A model generated the notes under the pieces. The model had not been told where the DNA came from. It saw only the letters and a list, made by a program, of their open reading frames with translations, and did no database searches. A DNA stretch of 64,000 nucleotides. It comes from an uncultured Bacteroidales bacterium. Its GTDB lineage: Bacteria > Bacteroidota > Bacteroidia > Bacteroidales > F082. The stretch is from assembly GCA_947303335.1 (NCBI GenBank), contig CAMYYB010000003.1:1-64000 (forward strand). The letters run 5' to 3'. A program made the translations under genes and the position numbers. Shown in pieces: positions 49,649-58,441 of the stretch (the stretch's first letter is position 1; each line of letters opens with the position of its first letter).

Positions 49649-51391
49649 TTAAAGATCTGAAATATATCGATTAAGCACTTTACCCAAGAACGTATCCGTA
49701 AACGCTTGCTGGAAATTCAAGTGAATCATTTTGTATTCGGGCAGGCTTTCCAGGTATTCCAACTCAAACACTAGTCGAGGAGCTTTTTCATCAACCAAAT
49801 TGGGATGCGTCTCGGCTTTACTGCCAATTCTTACAATTCTAATCAAATAAAGGTCACGCACCCCTTTGCCTTTGATATAAGGCATGAAGTAGTAGAGCTT
49901 GTTTAAAGCAATAGTAGACGGAAATGTCTCAACATTACCTGTGTAATAAAGTTTTGAAGGCTCTTCTGTTAGGAAATAGTCTTCGTTGTCTTTTTTAATC
50001 AGACCAATAAGCAGACGTTTAGAGGTGTCCAATTGATATGTTTTCTTAGGCTTATTGTATACCAACTCCTTATCTTCGTTGGAGAACAAGTCTAATGTCA
50101 ATGCTGGACGCGGATTCCGCTGCGTGTGTATAGGTTTGGTCGACACAGGAGCTTCGTCATAGATAAAGCGATATAAAGACTTACCTACTTCTTGAATAAT
50201 ACCACACACCAAAGCGTTGCCCATCAAAAAAGCCCTTCGGCCATCCGATACATCGGGGTGATAAGTGTGGTTGTCGGGGAACATATTCAAGCGTTCCATT
50301 TCCAGCGGAATCAAACGGCGGTAGCGACCCGACGGAGTTTGCACTACATGTTTGAAACGAGATGGAGAAGAACCACCTTCGCCAGTTATCATGGTGCGGG
50401 ACGGTTTGTCCAAATAGTCGGGGAAAGCCATTCCACCCTCAGAGAAGACGTATTCAAAGCCTTCTTTCGAGATGCGATTTATCTTCTTCGCCCCCTTTTC
50501 GTATTGCCACCTCGGTAGTTCCTTTTCGGAAATGAAAAACTCTTCTGGAACAAAGTCCTCGTTAACAAGAATGTCTCCCAACATCTGACGAGTTCCGTCA
50601 TATACTGGTATCGCGTCGGCAGAGTAAACATGACGGTCTATCATAATGCCAGCATTCCCAAACGGGCTATCTTTCACCCCTTTATTGAACAGGGTAGAAA
50701 CCTCTTGAATAGTGCCTTTGATGTCAAATTTTGATTGCGTTCCTTCGCTCGCCTTGAAGGGAAATGCCTGTGCCATTACTCCGTCGAACTCTACCCAATC
50801 CTCCATCCCCTTAATCTTGTTGGCGACAATCGAGTTCTTCAAATATCCAACGATGTATGTTCTGCGTCTGCGTTGAGGCATTCCATAGTCAGCAGCATTG
50901 ATGATGCGCCACTCGACCGCATATCCGAGGTCGGCCAAGGAAGCAAGGATGATGGCAAAATCACGTCCTCGCTGTGTGGCTGGTGAATTCAACAGACGGT
51001 CAACATTTTCGAAAAAGATGTATTTGGGGCGCTTAACGCCCTTCTCTTCAAGGATGCGGTAAATCTGCCACCAAAGCACACCTTTTTTGCCCTCGATGCC
51101 ACCTGAACGGCTCAGAGTTGCAGCTACCGAATAATCCTGACAGGGAAAGCCACCCACAAGCAAATCGTGGTCGGGAATCTCCTCAGTCTTCACAAGGTTG
51201 ATGTCTTTGTTCACGTGCCCCTTGTATCCAAATCTCGCCTTATATACCAATGAAGCGTCCTGATGCTGTGTTGATGGTTCCCACTGGTTGTTCCAAATGG
51301 TATCAAATGCATCCGACGCGCCTTCCAATCCGATGCGGAAACCACCCACACCAGCAAATAATTCAACTACTCTTATATGATGTTTAAGCAT
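49649..51391 (-). CDS. C5-cytosine DNA methyltransferase of a Sau3AI-like system
   Basis: 580 residues. Motif I VELFAGVGGFRIGLEG (8-23), motif IV GGFPCQDYSVA with catalytic Cys (near 80), motif VI FFENVDRLL (near 130), motif VIII-like PQRRRRTYIVGY, and motif X MGNALVCGIIQEVGKSLYRF (near 390). The last 170 residues are an extra domain not needed for catalysis. Its start overlaps the restriction endonuclease stop by 8 nt. Target GATC (methylated at C5) is inferred from the partner enzyme. Confidence 0.92.
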   Translation of the reverse strand: MLKHHIRVVELFAGVGGFRIGLEGASDAFDTIWNNQWEPSTQHQDASLVYKARFGYKGHVNKDINLVKTEEIPDHDLLVGGFPCQDYSVAATLSRSGGIEGKKGVLWWQIYRILEEKGVKRPKYIFFENVDRLLNSPATQRGRDFAIILASLADLGYAVEWRIINAADYGMPQRRRRTYIVGYLKNSIVANKIKGMEDWVEFDGVMAQAFPFKASEGTQSKFDIKGTIQEVSTLFNKGVKDSPFGNAGIMIDRHVYSADAIPVYDGTRQMLGDILVNEDFVPEEFFISEKELPRWQYEKGAKKINRISKEGFEYVFSEGGMAFPDYLDKPSRTMITGEGGSSPSRFKHVVQTPSGRYRRLIPLEMERLNMFPDNHTYHPDVSDGRRAFLMGNALVCGIIQEVGKSLYRFIYDEAPVSTKPIHTQRNPRPALTLDLFSNEDKELVYNKPKKTYQLDTSKRLLIGLIKKDNEDYFLTEEPSKLYYTGNVETFPSTIALNKLYYFMPYIKGKGVRDLYLIRIVRIGSKAETHPNLVDEKAPRLVFELEYLESLPEYKMIHLNFQQAFTDTFLGKVLNRYISDL

Positions 51392-52799
51392 TTAGCTTCT
51401 CCTTTCTCCTATTATCTACAATCTCACGAACATATTCATTATTAAACCAATAGCAGAATTTCTTTGCGCCTTTACCATCTAATGTAGGCGCAAGGTCAAT
51501 AGCTTTCTGTGCCTTTGGACGAACATGGAATTTCTTCCTATCCGCACCTTTCCACCAATACTCCTCTGAAATATGGCCAGCGAGAACGTTGTCCCTGATA
51601 TGCTTCCAGTAGACTTCCGCCCATTCCAAGTCCTTTTGCGGCATCGTCCAGAAGAAAACATCATCCAAAACATAGTCCTCCTTGCCAACAGTTTGCTCCC
51701 TGAAAACCACAAACATAAAGCGGCTGGAATAGAGTTCATACAAACGAGACTCAATCCAATCCTCGCACTCAGCCACCTCGATATAGTCAATATTCTCGAA
51801 AGACATTGCTTCTTTGATAATGCCATTGGCTTGTACGCGAATCGTTTTCATCGTTAAACCTGCTTTGAGGAATTCCTCTGAACGGTTCACATTGACACAC
51901 TTCTCAGAGGCCGCAATCGCATTGGCTATCATTGCAAACTTGTTCTTCGGATTGTTTGACATGCTCACTTTCTTGCGTTGCGCAATCTTCTCAAACGGCA
52001 TATTCAAGAATGGCAGAAAACGACCAAGCAGGATGTCATCGAAAGAATGTTTCAGAAGTGCGTTGACGCTAACAAGCTCTGATTTCGCTTCTGTCACATT
52101 TGAGACTGCATTTTTGCCGCTTTTGACGACATAATCCAAAACGGTACGCATATAGGCCATTTTGAGGCTGAAAGCACGTCTGGGAGCGTCAATATCAGGG
52201 TTATTCGGTTGCTTCATCAAGCTTTCCCCCTTCTGCCCCTTGCGACAAGCACCAAGGTACATCGTGTCGCCCTCGGAAAGTTCATGAGCTTTGCCCTGTT
52301 TTATCTTATCAATGATGACCTCGTAATCGTGCTTGATTATTAACACATCTTTCTCTGGTAATTTCCACAGCACGGAAAAGATAAACTCAAAATCGAGGTT
52401 GTCGCAATCCGATTTATGCAGATAGAAAAGCAGCAACATCAGTTGACATTTCAGATAGAAGTGTGACTGCTCGAAATCGTCCTTCACCACCTCGCAATAG
52501 TTAATCATATTGCAAACGAGACGCTCCTTGATAAGGTAATCTCCCTTTTCGCTTTTTTTCAGTGGGGTGCATTTCAATTCCATTCCGGCCTCCGAAAAGT
52601 CGGCACTGGCATAGTTATTCGTTTCAAGCAGGAAAAAGATATTTTCCACCATCTGTCCAAGACTTCCCTTGCCCCTCTTTGTCTCATATCCTTCCCACAC
52701 AAAGTCACGCAAAGTCTTCCCCAACAAGCCTTTGCTATATTCAAAAATACTTGTTGACTTTGTAATGTCGTAAGGTAATGTTGTTTTAAAACTTTCCAT
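51384..52799 (-). CDS. Sau3AI/MutH-type restriction endonuclease
   Basis: 471 residues from ATG 52797-52799 (MESFKTTLPYD); eight codons upstream are probably untranslated. Residues about 45-105 hold the MutH/Sau3AI core GKGSLGQMVENIFFLLETN, then DFSEAGMELKCTPLKK, supplying the Glu, Asp and ExK catalytic residues. The C-terminal half is a second degenerate MutH-like domain, as in Sau3AI, which binds DNA. Family members cut GATC. It precedes its C5-methyltransferase. Lower G+C than neighbouring genes suggests acquisition by transfer. Confidence 0.88.
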   Translation of the reverse strand: MESFKTTLPYDITKSTSIFEYSKGLLGKTLRDFVWEGYETKRGKGSLGQMVENIFFLLETNNYASADFSEAGMELKCTPLKKSEKGDYLIKERLVCNMINYCEVVKDDFEQSHFYLKCQLMLLLFYLHKSDCDNLDFEFIFSVLWKLPEKDVLIIKHDYEVIIDKIKQGKAHELSEGDTMYLGACRKGQKGESLMKQPNNPDIDAPRRAFSLKMAYMRTVLDYVVKSGKNAVSNVTEAKSELVSVNALLKHSFDDILLGRFLPFLNMPFEKIAQRKKVSMSNNPKNKFAMIANAIAASEKCVNVNRSEEFLKAGLTMKTIRVQANGIIKEAMSFENIDYIEVAECEDWIESRLYELYSSRFMFVVFREQTVGKEDYVLDDVFFWTMPQKDLEWAEVYWKHIRDNVLAGHISEEYWWKGADRKKFHVRPKAQKAIDLAPTLDGKGAKKFCYWFNNEYVREIVDNRRKEKLNA

Positions 52800-53231
52800 A
52801 TTATTAAATCCAAAAACGCCCAACTATTAAGAATTTCAGAAATCTTATCACCAGGTGTTACTCATAATTGATGATTATTGTATATGATGTGAAAAGATGA
52901 TACTCATTTTAGCAATACGTTAGCTACAATAGGTTTGTGTTGTCTTTGACTTTTTGTCGGGTGTCGGAATGGCGTGATACGTGCAACATGCCCTTTCTTC
53001 CAAGGCGCAGCTGTACATTGCAGTTGTAATGGTTGGAAAAACTGTATTCTTCATGGCGGATTCCAAATCAGACCACAAAAATACATATTTTTTCCATGTT
53101 TCAATACTCAGAATGAATCATTCCAAACTTTTTTGCCAATTTATAAACTCCACAGGTTCCAATAATAGTAATCACGTCAGGGATTTTATCGGCTCAGGGG
53201 GTGTTTTTCCAAAAAAAGAAGGAATGAAGTC

Positions 53232-53428
53232 ACTCACTTACTCACTTACTCACTTACTCACTTTTGACATTAAGGTTTTTCGATGTTGAAATGACAGGTA
53301 ACATCATTAAAAACTTAATTTTATTATTATACTAATATTACTATAGTAATATTAGTATAATAATAAGTTTTTCTTGTCACAAGTTTGCAAAGTGTAAATG
53401 TCCGAAGTGAGTAAGTGAGTAACTGAGT
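53232..53428. repeat. inverted ACTCACTT arrays flanking a palindrome
   Basis: Four perfect 8-nt copies of ACTCACTT (53232-53263) face three copies of the inverse AAGTGAGT (53405-53428, the last with one change). Between them is a 46-bp perfect palindrome. The rest of the 900-nt gap between the restriction gene and the next T9SS gene (52800-53700) holds further hairpins (53432-53452; 53480-53536), one coding remnant and a terminator, and no complete gene that I can support. Confidence 0.8.
53321..53366. repeat. 46-bp perfect A/T palindrome
   Basis: Arms 53321-53343 and 53344-53366 are exact reverse complements with no spacer, centred on TTACTATAGTAA. A short AAAAAC/GTTTTT pair lies just outside, offset by six bases. 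It could form a cruciform or a long hairpin RNA. Confidence 0.9.
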
Positions 53429-53535
53429 AAGTTCGGCGCAAAACGCGCCGAAAACGGACATGGTAGAACCTCGTTAGTTTGGTGCCGCCAAACTGGGAGT
53501 TCGCCACAAGCAAACTGGGAGTTTGGTGCCGCCAA

Positions 53536-53634
53536 AGTAACTATTACCCTAAAGCAGGCCGCCAGAAGACCCTCTCGCTGCGAGGCTTCGCCGAGCATAT
53601 CGAGAGCCACCGCCTCAATCCCTTTATCCGATAG
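53536..53634 (+). pseudogene. short coding remnant
   Basis: A 32-codon plus-strand reading SNYYPKAGRQKTLSLRGFAE then HIESHRLNPFIR and TAG. It has no start codon and its upstream part is replaced by hairpin repeats. The LSLRGFAEHIESH pattern resembles an N-terminal stretch of Bacteroidetes HU-like DNA-binding proteins; the match is weak and from memory. Confidence 0.3.
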
Positions 53635-53644
53635 ACTCAGAACA

Positions 53645-53673
53645 AAAAAGGAGGCTCAAAAAGCCTCCTTTTT
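53645..53673. terminator. bidirectional rho-independent terminator
   Basis: Perfect 12-bp stem AAAAAGGAGGCT/AGCCTCCTTTTT (53645-53656 and 53662-53673). A-run and U-run flanks let it work in both directions. It ends the minus-strand T9SS gene, whose stop is at 53701. Confidence 0.88.
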
Positions 53674-53700
53674 GGGTTTTGAGCACCAACCTCAGAATCT

Positions 53701-55260
53701 TTATTCCTTCACGAAACGGCGTGTTGTAACAAAAGCCTCACCTGTTAGACTGATGACGTAGGTCCCGGCAGGAAGTTCGCTCACATTCAGCTCGAATGCC
53801 TTGGTGCCGACATTCTGGCTACGCATCAACGCGCCCGTTATGCTATAGATATCGCAGCTCAGGACGGTTTGTTCACACTCAATCTTCACGGCCTCCGTTG
53901 CAGGATTGGGATAGATGGTGGCCTTGCTCATGAGATGCTCCGTGGTCGCATCCCACTCTCTAATCAGGTTGATGTCGTCCACCACCAGCATGAACTGGTC
54001 GGTGCAGTCGAAATGACGGAAGGCGACCCAGATGTCCTGTCCGGCAAACTCGCGAAGGTCGACTTGGTATTCATACCACTGCCCTTGAGTCTTGGCCGTC
54101 ATCGTGGTCTCCCAGATGGTCTTGAAGTCTTCAGGATTGGTATTGCTCTCGGTGGACACTGCAATGCCGAAATGCTCGGCAGGGTAAGCCTGGTCTTGGG
54201 CGCAAGCCCTGAAGGTAATCAGCTGGCAGTCGAGCTTATAAGGCGTGACCATATAGTTGTCGGGGGTCAAAGGGATGTTGTTGAAATCGTCCATCGAGGC
54301 CGATCTGACGCTGAAGGGGTTCGCGGAATTGCCCCAGTTGTTGTTCATCTGCCAGTTGTAGCCGTCGCCGTCAGCATCAATGGTGGTCCAGGTCAGGATA
54401 CCGTCGTTGAAATCGAAAGTGATGTCACCCGCCGGCGGTTCCGGTGTAGGCGGCAACTCGCCCTCGCCCAACATATAGATGCCAATCAGGTTGGGACTTT
54501 GGTCGGCATCACCGATGAAGCAGATATTGCCCCTGTACTCGCCAATGTAAGCACCACCTGCGCTACCAGCTATCGAGAAGCCCGGGGTGGTGCCGAAGTC
54601 GAAGATGTAGGAACTGCTCAGTTGGTCGGCTTCAATCTCATAGTCGAAGACGTGAGCTGTGAAGCCTGCCACCGCGTGGATAAACAGATGGGCTATGCCG
54701 TTCTCGTCGGTGAAATAGCCCGTGCCGTGTACCGAATGTGCGCCCATAGGGTGTGCCGTCGCCGTCTTGATGACGTTGCCGCTGCGGTCGATGAGGCGGA
54801 GGTCAAGATGCAGGTCAGGATTGTTGCCTGTTGCACCCGAGCCTACCCAGAAGCCGTCGTACACGGGATCGTAGGTGCAGTGGCGTAGCTCCTGGAAGTT
54901 GGTGTTCAGCGTACTGACCAAGGTCTTGTTGTGCAGGTCGAAGCACCACACCGTGTTGGTGACGTCGCAACCGTAGAAATACTGTCCGTCGTAGGTCATG
55001 TCGCGGATGAAGCCGCAGCCATCGATGTCAAACTCTTCGAGGAAGTTGCCGTCCAAGTCGTACTTGAAGAACATGGACTGCACCGTGGAGGAATAGCCCC
55101 AGGCACTGGTGTAGATGTTCTCACCGTCGCACACCACACCGTGCTGTCGGCCTGTGGTGGTAACGAAAGAGGTGATAAAGTCCCACATATCGGTGGTTTC
55201 AGCCGATGCGGGCAAGGTCATCGCAAAAAGCGGAATCAAAAAAAATAAGAGTTTTTTCAT
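53701..55260 (-). CDS. T9SS-secreted beta-propeller/adhesin protein
   Basis: 519 residues from ATG 55258-55260 (MKKLLFFLIPLFAMTLPASA, clean signal peptide); the frame runs 14 codons further upstream. A propeller-like N-terminal half (GVVCDGENIYTSAWG, MTYDGQYFYGCD, YDPVYDGFWVGSG), a 'choice-of-anchor J'/cleaved-adhesin domain (about 280-430, FDFNDGILTWTTIDADGDGY, ending FMLVVDDINLI) and a type A Por sorting domain (IYPNPATEAVKIE, ending TTRRFVKE). Exported through T9SS to the surface. It lies 7 nt downstream of the NnrD gene. Confidence 0.9.
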   Translation of the reverse strand: MKKLLFFLIPLFAMTLPASAETTDMWDFITSFVTTTGRQHGVVCDGENIYTSAWGYSSTVQSMFFKYDLDGNFLEEFDIDGCGFIRDMTYDGQYFYGCDVTNTVWCFDLHNKTLVSTLNTNFQELRHCTYDPVYDGFWVGSGATGNNPDLHLDLRLIDRSGNVIKTATAHPMGAHSVHGTGYFTDENGIAHLFIHAVAGFTAHVFDYEIEADQLSSSYIFDFGTTPGFSIAGSAGGAYIGEYRGNICFIGDADQSPNLIGIYMLGEGELPPTPEPPAGDITFDFNDGILTWTTIDADGDGYNWQMNNNWGNSANPFSVRSASMDDFNNIPLTPDNYMVTPYKLDCQLITFRACAQDQAYPAEHFGIAVSTESNTNPEDFKTIWETTMTAKTQGQWYEYQVDLREFAGQDIWVAFRHFDCTDQFMLVVDDINLIREWDATTEHLMSKATIYPNPATEAVKIECEQTVLSCDIYSITGALMRSQNVGTKAFELNVSELPAGTYVISLTGEAFVTTRRFVKE

Positions 55261-55267
55261 GATGTGT

Positions 55268-56776
55268 TTATTTGTTTTGTAATGATAGATAAGCTTTTCC
55301 AAGATATTCGGTGATGTCGCTGGCGATTAGGGACTCCTGCCCTATTTCCTCAGCGGCGTAGTCTCCGGCAAGGCCGTGGAGATAGACCCCAAGAACCGCT
55401 GCCTCCTCGGGTGAATAGCGTTGCGCCAAAAGCGAGAGGATGATACCTGTCAGCACGTCGCCGCTGCCTGCTGTAGCCATTCCGGGGTTGCCTGTGGTGT
55501 TGAAGAAACAGGTGCCGTTCGGAAAGGTGATGGCGGTGTGGGCGCCCTTCAGGACGATGATGAGGTTGTATTTCACCGATAGTTCACGCTGTTTTTCGAG
55601 TCGTTCAAACGAGGTTGAGGTCTTCCCTACCAAGCGTTCAAACTCCTTGGGATGAGGCGTCAGGATGGTCTTGGCGGGCAGGAAAGCGAGCCAAGTGGGA
55701 TTGTCGGAGAGGATATTCAAGGCATCGGCATCCATGACGAGGGGCACCTGTACCTCTTGTATTAATCGCTTCAAAGCACAGACGGTGCCATCGGCCTTGC
55801 CCAGTCCAGGGCCTACGCCTACAGCGGTAAAGGCATCCAAATGCCCGAAAGACGAGAAACAGGTTTCGGAGTCGTCACCGTCAATCATGGCTTCGGGGAT
55901 GGCAGTCTGCAAGGGCAACTGGGCCACCTTAGGCAAGTGTACACTCAGCAGGCCTACGCCTGTGCGCAGACAGGATTTAGCACCTAACAGAGCTGCTCCC
56001 GTTTTGCCTTCGGAACCAGCAATCAGCAGGGCGTGACCGTAAGTGCCTTTGTGGGAGTATTTTGTGCGGTTGTGCAGGATGGGCTTTACCATCGCCTTGA
56101 CGGTCAGCAGGTTGTTGGTCTCCACCTCTTCCAGATAGCGCGGGTGCAGGCCGATGTCCAACACCTCGAAGCGACCCACGTATGGGTCATTCTCCGGCAG
56201 CAGAAACGCCAGCTTGGGGAACTGGAAGGTCAGCGTGTAGTCGGCCTTGAAGATGAAACCCAAAGCGCTGGGCGCGTCGGCGAAGAGGCCCGAAGGGATG
56301 TCGATGGCCACTCGGATGGCTTTGGTTTGGTTGAGGTAGGCAATCAGGTCAGCGGTCATGCCCTGCGGCGGACGGTTGAGGCCCGAACCGAAGATGGCAT
56401 CGACCACCACATCGTTGGCATCGACTTTCGGGAAGTCGTCCTCGGTGAGGATGTCGAACATCGGCACCTTGGTCTCGTTCACGAGGCGGTAGTAGTTCAC
56501 CTCGCAGTCGTGGCTCATGCGGTCGCTGTAGCGCACCATAAACACCTGCGGGACAATCTCTTGCCGGTTCAGCATACGGGCTACGGCCAGACCGTCTCCC
56601 CCGTTGTTTCCCATGCCGCAGAAAATCTTGATGGTCTTCTCTCGCGGGGTTCTACGATAAAGCCATTCGAAGACCTTCGTCGCCGCCCGTTCCATCAAGT
56701 CAATGGACTCGATAGGCTCGTTTTCAATGGTATAGCGATCCGCTTCTCTTATTTGTTCTACTGACAGTATCTTCAT
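55268..56776 (-). CDS. nnr: bifunctional NAD(P)H-hydrate repair enzyme (epimerase + dehydratase)
   Basis: 502 residues. N-terminal YjeF_N domain (1-215; GMGNNGGDGLAVARML near 51, VVDAIFGSGLNR near 123) is the epimerase. C-terminal ribokinase-like domain (about 230-495; GSEGKTGAALLGAKS near 255, GVGPGLGKADG near 315, TPHPKEFERLVG near 375, GMATAGSGDVLTG near 430) is the ADP/ATP-dependent dehydratase. The two activities restore damaged NADHX and NADPHX. The fused form is the usual one in Bacteroidota. Confidence 0.95.
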   Translation of the reverse strand: MKILSVEQIREADRYTIENEPIESIDLMERAATKVFEWLYRRTPREKTIKIFCGMGNNGGDGLAVARMLNRQEIVPQVFMVRYSDRMSHDCEVNYYRLVNETKVPMFDILTEDDFPKVDANDVVVDAIFGSGLNRPPQGMTADLIAYLNQTKAIRVAIDIPSGLFADAPSALGFIFKADYTLTFQFPKLAFLLPENDPYVGRFEVLDIGLHPRYLEEVETNNLLTVKAMVKPILHNRTKYSHKGTYGHALLIAGSEGKTGAALLGAKSCLRTGVGLLSVHLPKVAQLPLQTAIPEAMIDGDDSETCFSSFGHLDAFTAVGVGPGLGKADGTVCALKRLIQEVQVPLVMDADALNILSDNPTWLAFLPAKTILTPHPKEFERLVGKTSTSFERLEKQRELSVKYNLIIVLKGAHTAITFPNGTCFFNTTGNPGMATAGSGDVLTGIILSLLAQRYSPEEAAVLGVYLHGLAGDYAAEEIGQESLIASDITEYLGKAYLSLQNK

Positions 56777-56779
56777 ACA

Positions 56780-56962
56780 TCATTCCTCCACTTCCCATTC
56801 AAAACCACAATCCTCACACTCGTACACAATATCATTGCTACCAATAAAACCTATAAGGAAACCATCATTCCCCATTAACATTGAACCCATGATTCCATTT
56901 TCCCAATTGAATCCACGTTCACCGTAATCAATGTTTCTACTTCCACAATTCGGACAATACAT
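56780..56962 (-). CDS. zinc-ribbon mini-protein
   Basis: 60 residues with CPNCGSRN at the N-terminus and YECEDCGFEWEVEE at the C-terminus, two CxxC knuckles forming one zinc ribbon, separated by a Gly/Met-rich loop (GIMGSMLMGNDGFLIGFIG). It lies 3 nt upstream of the nnr gene in the same orientation. Function unknown; zinc ribbons of this size bind nucleic acid or proteins. Confidence 0.75.
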   Translation of the reverse strand: MYCPNCGSRNIDYGERGFNWENGIMGSMLMGNDGFLIGFIGSNDIVYECEDCGFEWEVEE

Positions 56963-57020
56963 ATCACTTCTTCATTAAAAGTTAATCACAATTTCCTCTA
57001 TTTGTCAGGATGCAAAACAA

Positions 57021-57623
57021 CTACTTTACATTAATCTGCTCAAGTTCATCCTCCAGTTTCTCCTTCCCCTCAAACAATATTCCCTTAATCCCTACAGCAT
57101 TCGCTCCAGCGACGTTGTTCGGGTTGTCGTCAATAAACACCGTCTCTTCAGCCTTGATGCCGAAACGTTGCAAAGCCAGTTGAAAGATTTCCGGGGAGGG
57201 CTTCATCACCCCTACGATGCCTGAAATCACCATGTCCTCCATGAGGTTGAGGACGGGATAAACCGGCCGCACCAAGGCAAATGTCTCCTCCGACCAGTTG
57301 GACAAACCAAAGACGCGAAAACCCTTTTCTTTCAAGTGCTTGATGTATTCCTCCATGCCGGGTATCTGTCCGCCCATCATCTTCATGAAGTCGCCGTAAT
57401 ACAACTCTATTTCTTTCTTCCACTCGGGATGCTCGGCAATCAGTTCCGCTGTGCCTTCCGCAATGGGTTTGCCATTGTCATGCTGGGCGTTCCATTCGTA
57501 GGTGCAGATATTCGTAAGGAACCATTCGGCCTTCTCAACATCGCCGAAATAAGGGTCATACAAATAATGCGGGTTCCAGTCAAGGAGCACGCCGCCATAG
57601 TCGAAGATGATATTTCTAATCAT
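57021..57623 (-). CDS. HAD-family phosphatase (YihX-like)
   Basis: 200 residues from ATG 57621-57623 (MIRNIIFDYGGVLLDWNP); ten upstream codons overlap a -7 box and are rejected. Motif I FDYGGVLLDWN, motif II GLSNWS near 102, motif III MKPSPEIF near 140, motif IV FIDDNPNNVAGANAVG near 162. Motif I has DxGG, as in YihX-type haloacid dehalogenase-like phosphatases acting on sugar phosphates or FMN. TATTTTTG at plus 57643-57650 is a probable -7 element. Confidence 0.9.
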   Translation of the reverse strand: MIRNIIFDYGGVLLDWNPHYLYDPYFGDVEKAEWFLTNICTYEWNAQHDNGKPIAEGTAELIAEHPEWKKEIELYYGDFMKMMGGQIPGMEEYIKHLKEKGFRVFGLSNWSEETFALVRPVYPVLNLMEDMVISGIVGVMKPSPEIFQLALQRFGIKAEETVFIDDNPNNVAGANAVGIKGILFEGKEKLEDELEQINVK

Positions 57624-57747
57624 AATGCTGTCTAAATTTCGGCAAAAATACAAAAAACAAGCACGAAATAATGCTAATTAATGTTGAAAGAAACTTATAA
57701 TCTTCATTTTGGACTATTATTCCAACATACGTTACATTTCTTTTTCA

Positions 57748-57755
57748 TACTTTTG
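57748..57755 (+). promoter_or_regulatory. -7 element upstream of the LolA-like gene
   Basis: TACTTTTG matches TAnnTTTG 43 nt upstream of the ATG at 57799. No -33 TTTG at correct spacing was found. Confidence 0.4.
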
Positions 57756-57798
57756 TCACTTCGTTAAGCCAACTTTTCCATACGAATCCATCATCAAA

Positions 57799-58437
57799 AT
57801 GAAGCACATCTATTTAATTATCAGCATTATCGGAGCAATGATTGCCTCCGTCAACCTAAATGCACAGACCCCCGAGGAGGTGGTCGAACGCATGTCAGCC
57901 GAGATTGCGAAAGGCGACTCCCTCGGTATGTCCTTCGACATGGTCATGTCCATCCCCATCCTCGGTGAGTTCCGCAGCACCAACTACACCCTTGGCAACA
58001 AGATGAGATTAGAAGTCACAATCCAGGGCAATAAAAACATCACCTGGAGCGACGGCACCACCGACTGGACCTATGACGCGGACAAGAACGAGGTGACCAT
58101 CTCCAACAGCAAACCCAAGGCAGACAACAACAACCAAGGCGACACAGGACTGGTCACAGGCGTAAACGAAGGCTACGACCTTTCCTTCGACAAGAAGACC
58201 GACGACAAGACCTGGTACATCACCTGCAAGAAATCAAAGTCAAACAAAGAGAAGGACGACCCGAAGCGCATCGACATCGCCGTCTCGAAAGCCGATTACA
58301 TGACCGTCTATATGAAGACCAAAATGAAAGCCATCGGCATCTCGATGGAGAAGTTCAAGCTGGGCGTCACTGAGGACCAAGTCACCTTCAACCCCGCCGA
58401 CTACCCCACCGCCAAGATTATTGACGAGAGGGAATAA
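57799..58437 (+). CDS. LolA-like periplasmic lipoprotein carrier family protein
   Basis: 212 residues from ATG 57799 (MKHIYLIISIIGAMIASVNLNAQ, signal peptide); an upstream extension of 30 codons overlaps the promoter. The fold pattern (MSFDMVMSIPILGEFRS, NKMRLEV, WSDGTTDWTYDADKNEVTI, NPADYPTAKIIDER) is that of LolA-like outer-membrane lipoprotein carriers. It contains a Lys/Asn/Asp-rich loop (about 105-125). Located ahead of two C25 peptidases and separated from them by only 4 nt, so it may assist their biogenesis or just share the transcript. Confidence 0.85.
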   Translation: MKHIYLIISIIGAMIASVNLNAQTPEEVVERMSAEIAKGDSLGMSFDMVMSIPILGEFRSTNYTLGNKMRLEVTIQGNKNITWSDGTTDWTYDADKNEVTISNSKPKADNNNQGDTGLVTGVNEGYDLSFDKKTDDKTWYITCKKSKSNKEKDDPKRIDIAVSKADYMTVYMKTKMKAIGISMEKFKLGVTEDQVTFNPADYPTAKIIDERE

Positions 58438-58441
58438 AGCC

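Noticed and set aside
52981-53289. Plus-strand open frame of 102 codons between the restriction gene and the palindrome
   Set aside because: It runs through the ACTCACTT repeats, has no family features and no promoter.
53232-53428. CRISPR-like array
   Set aside because: The 8-nt units are contiguous without spacers and occur in opposite orientations; no cas genes are nearby.
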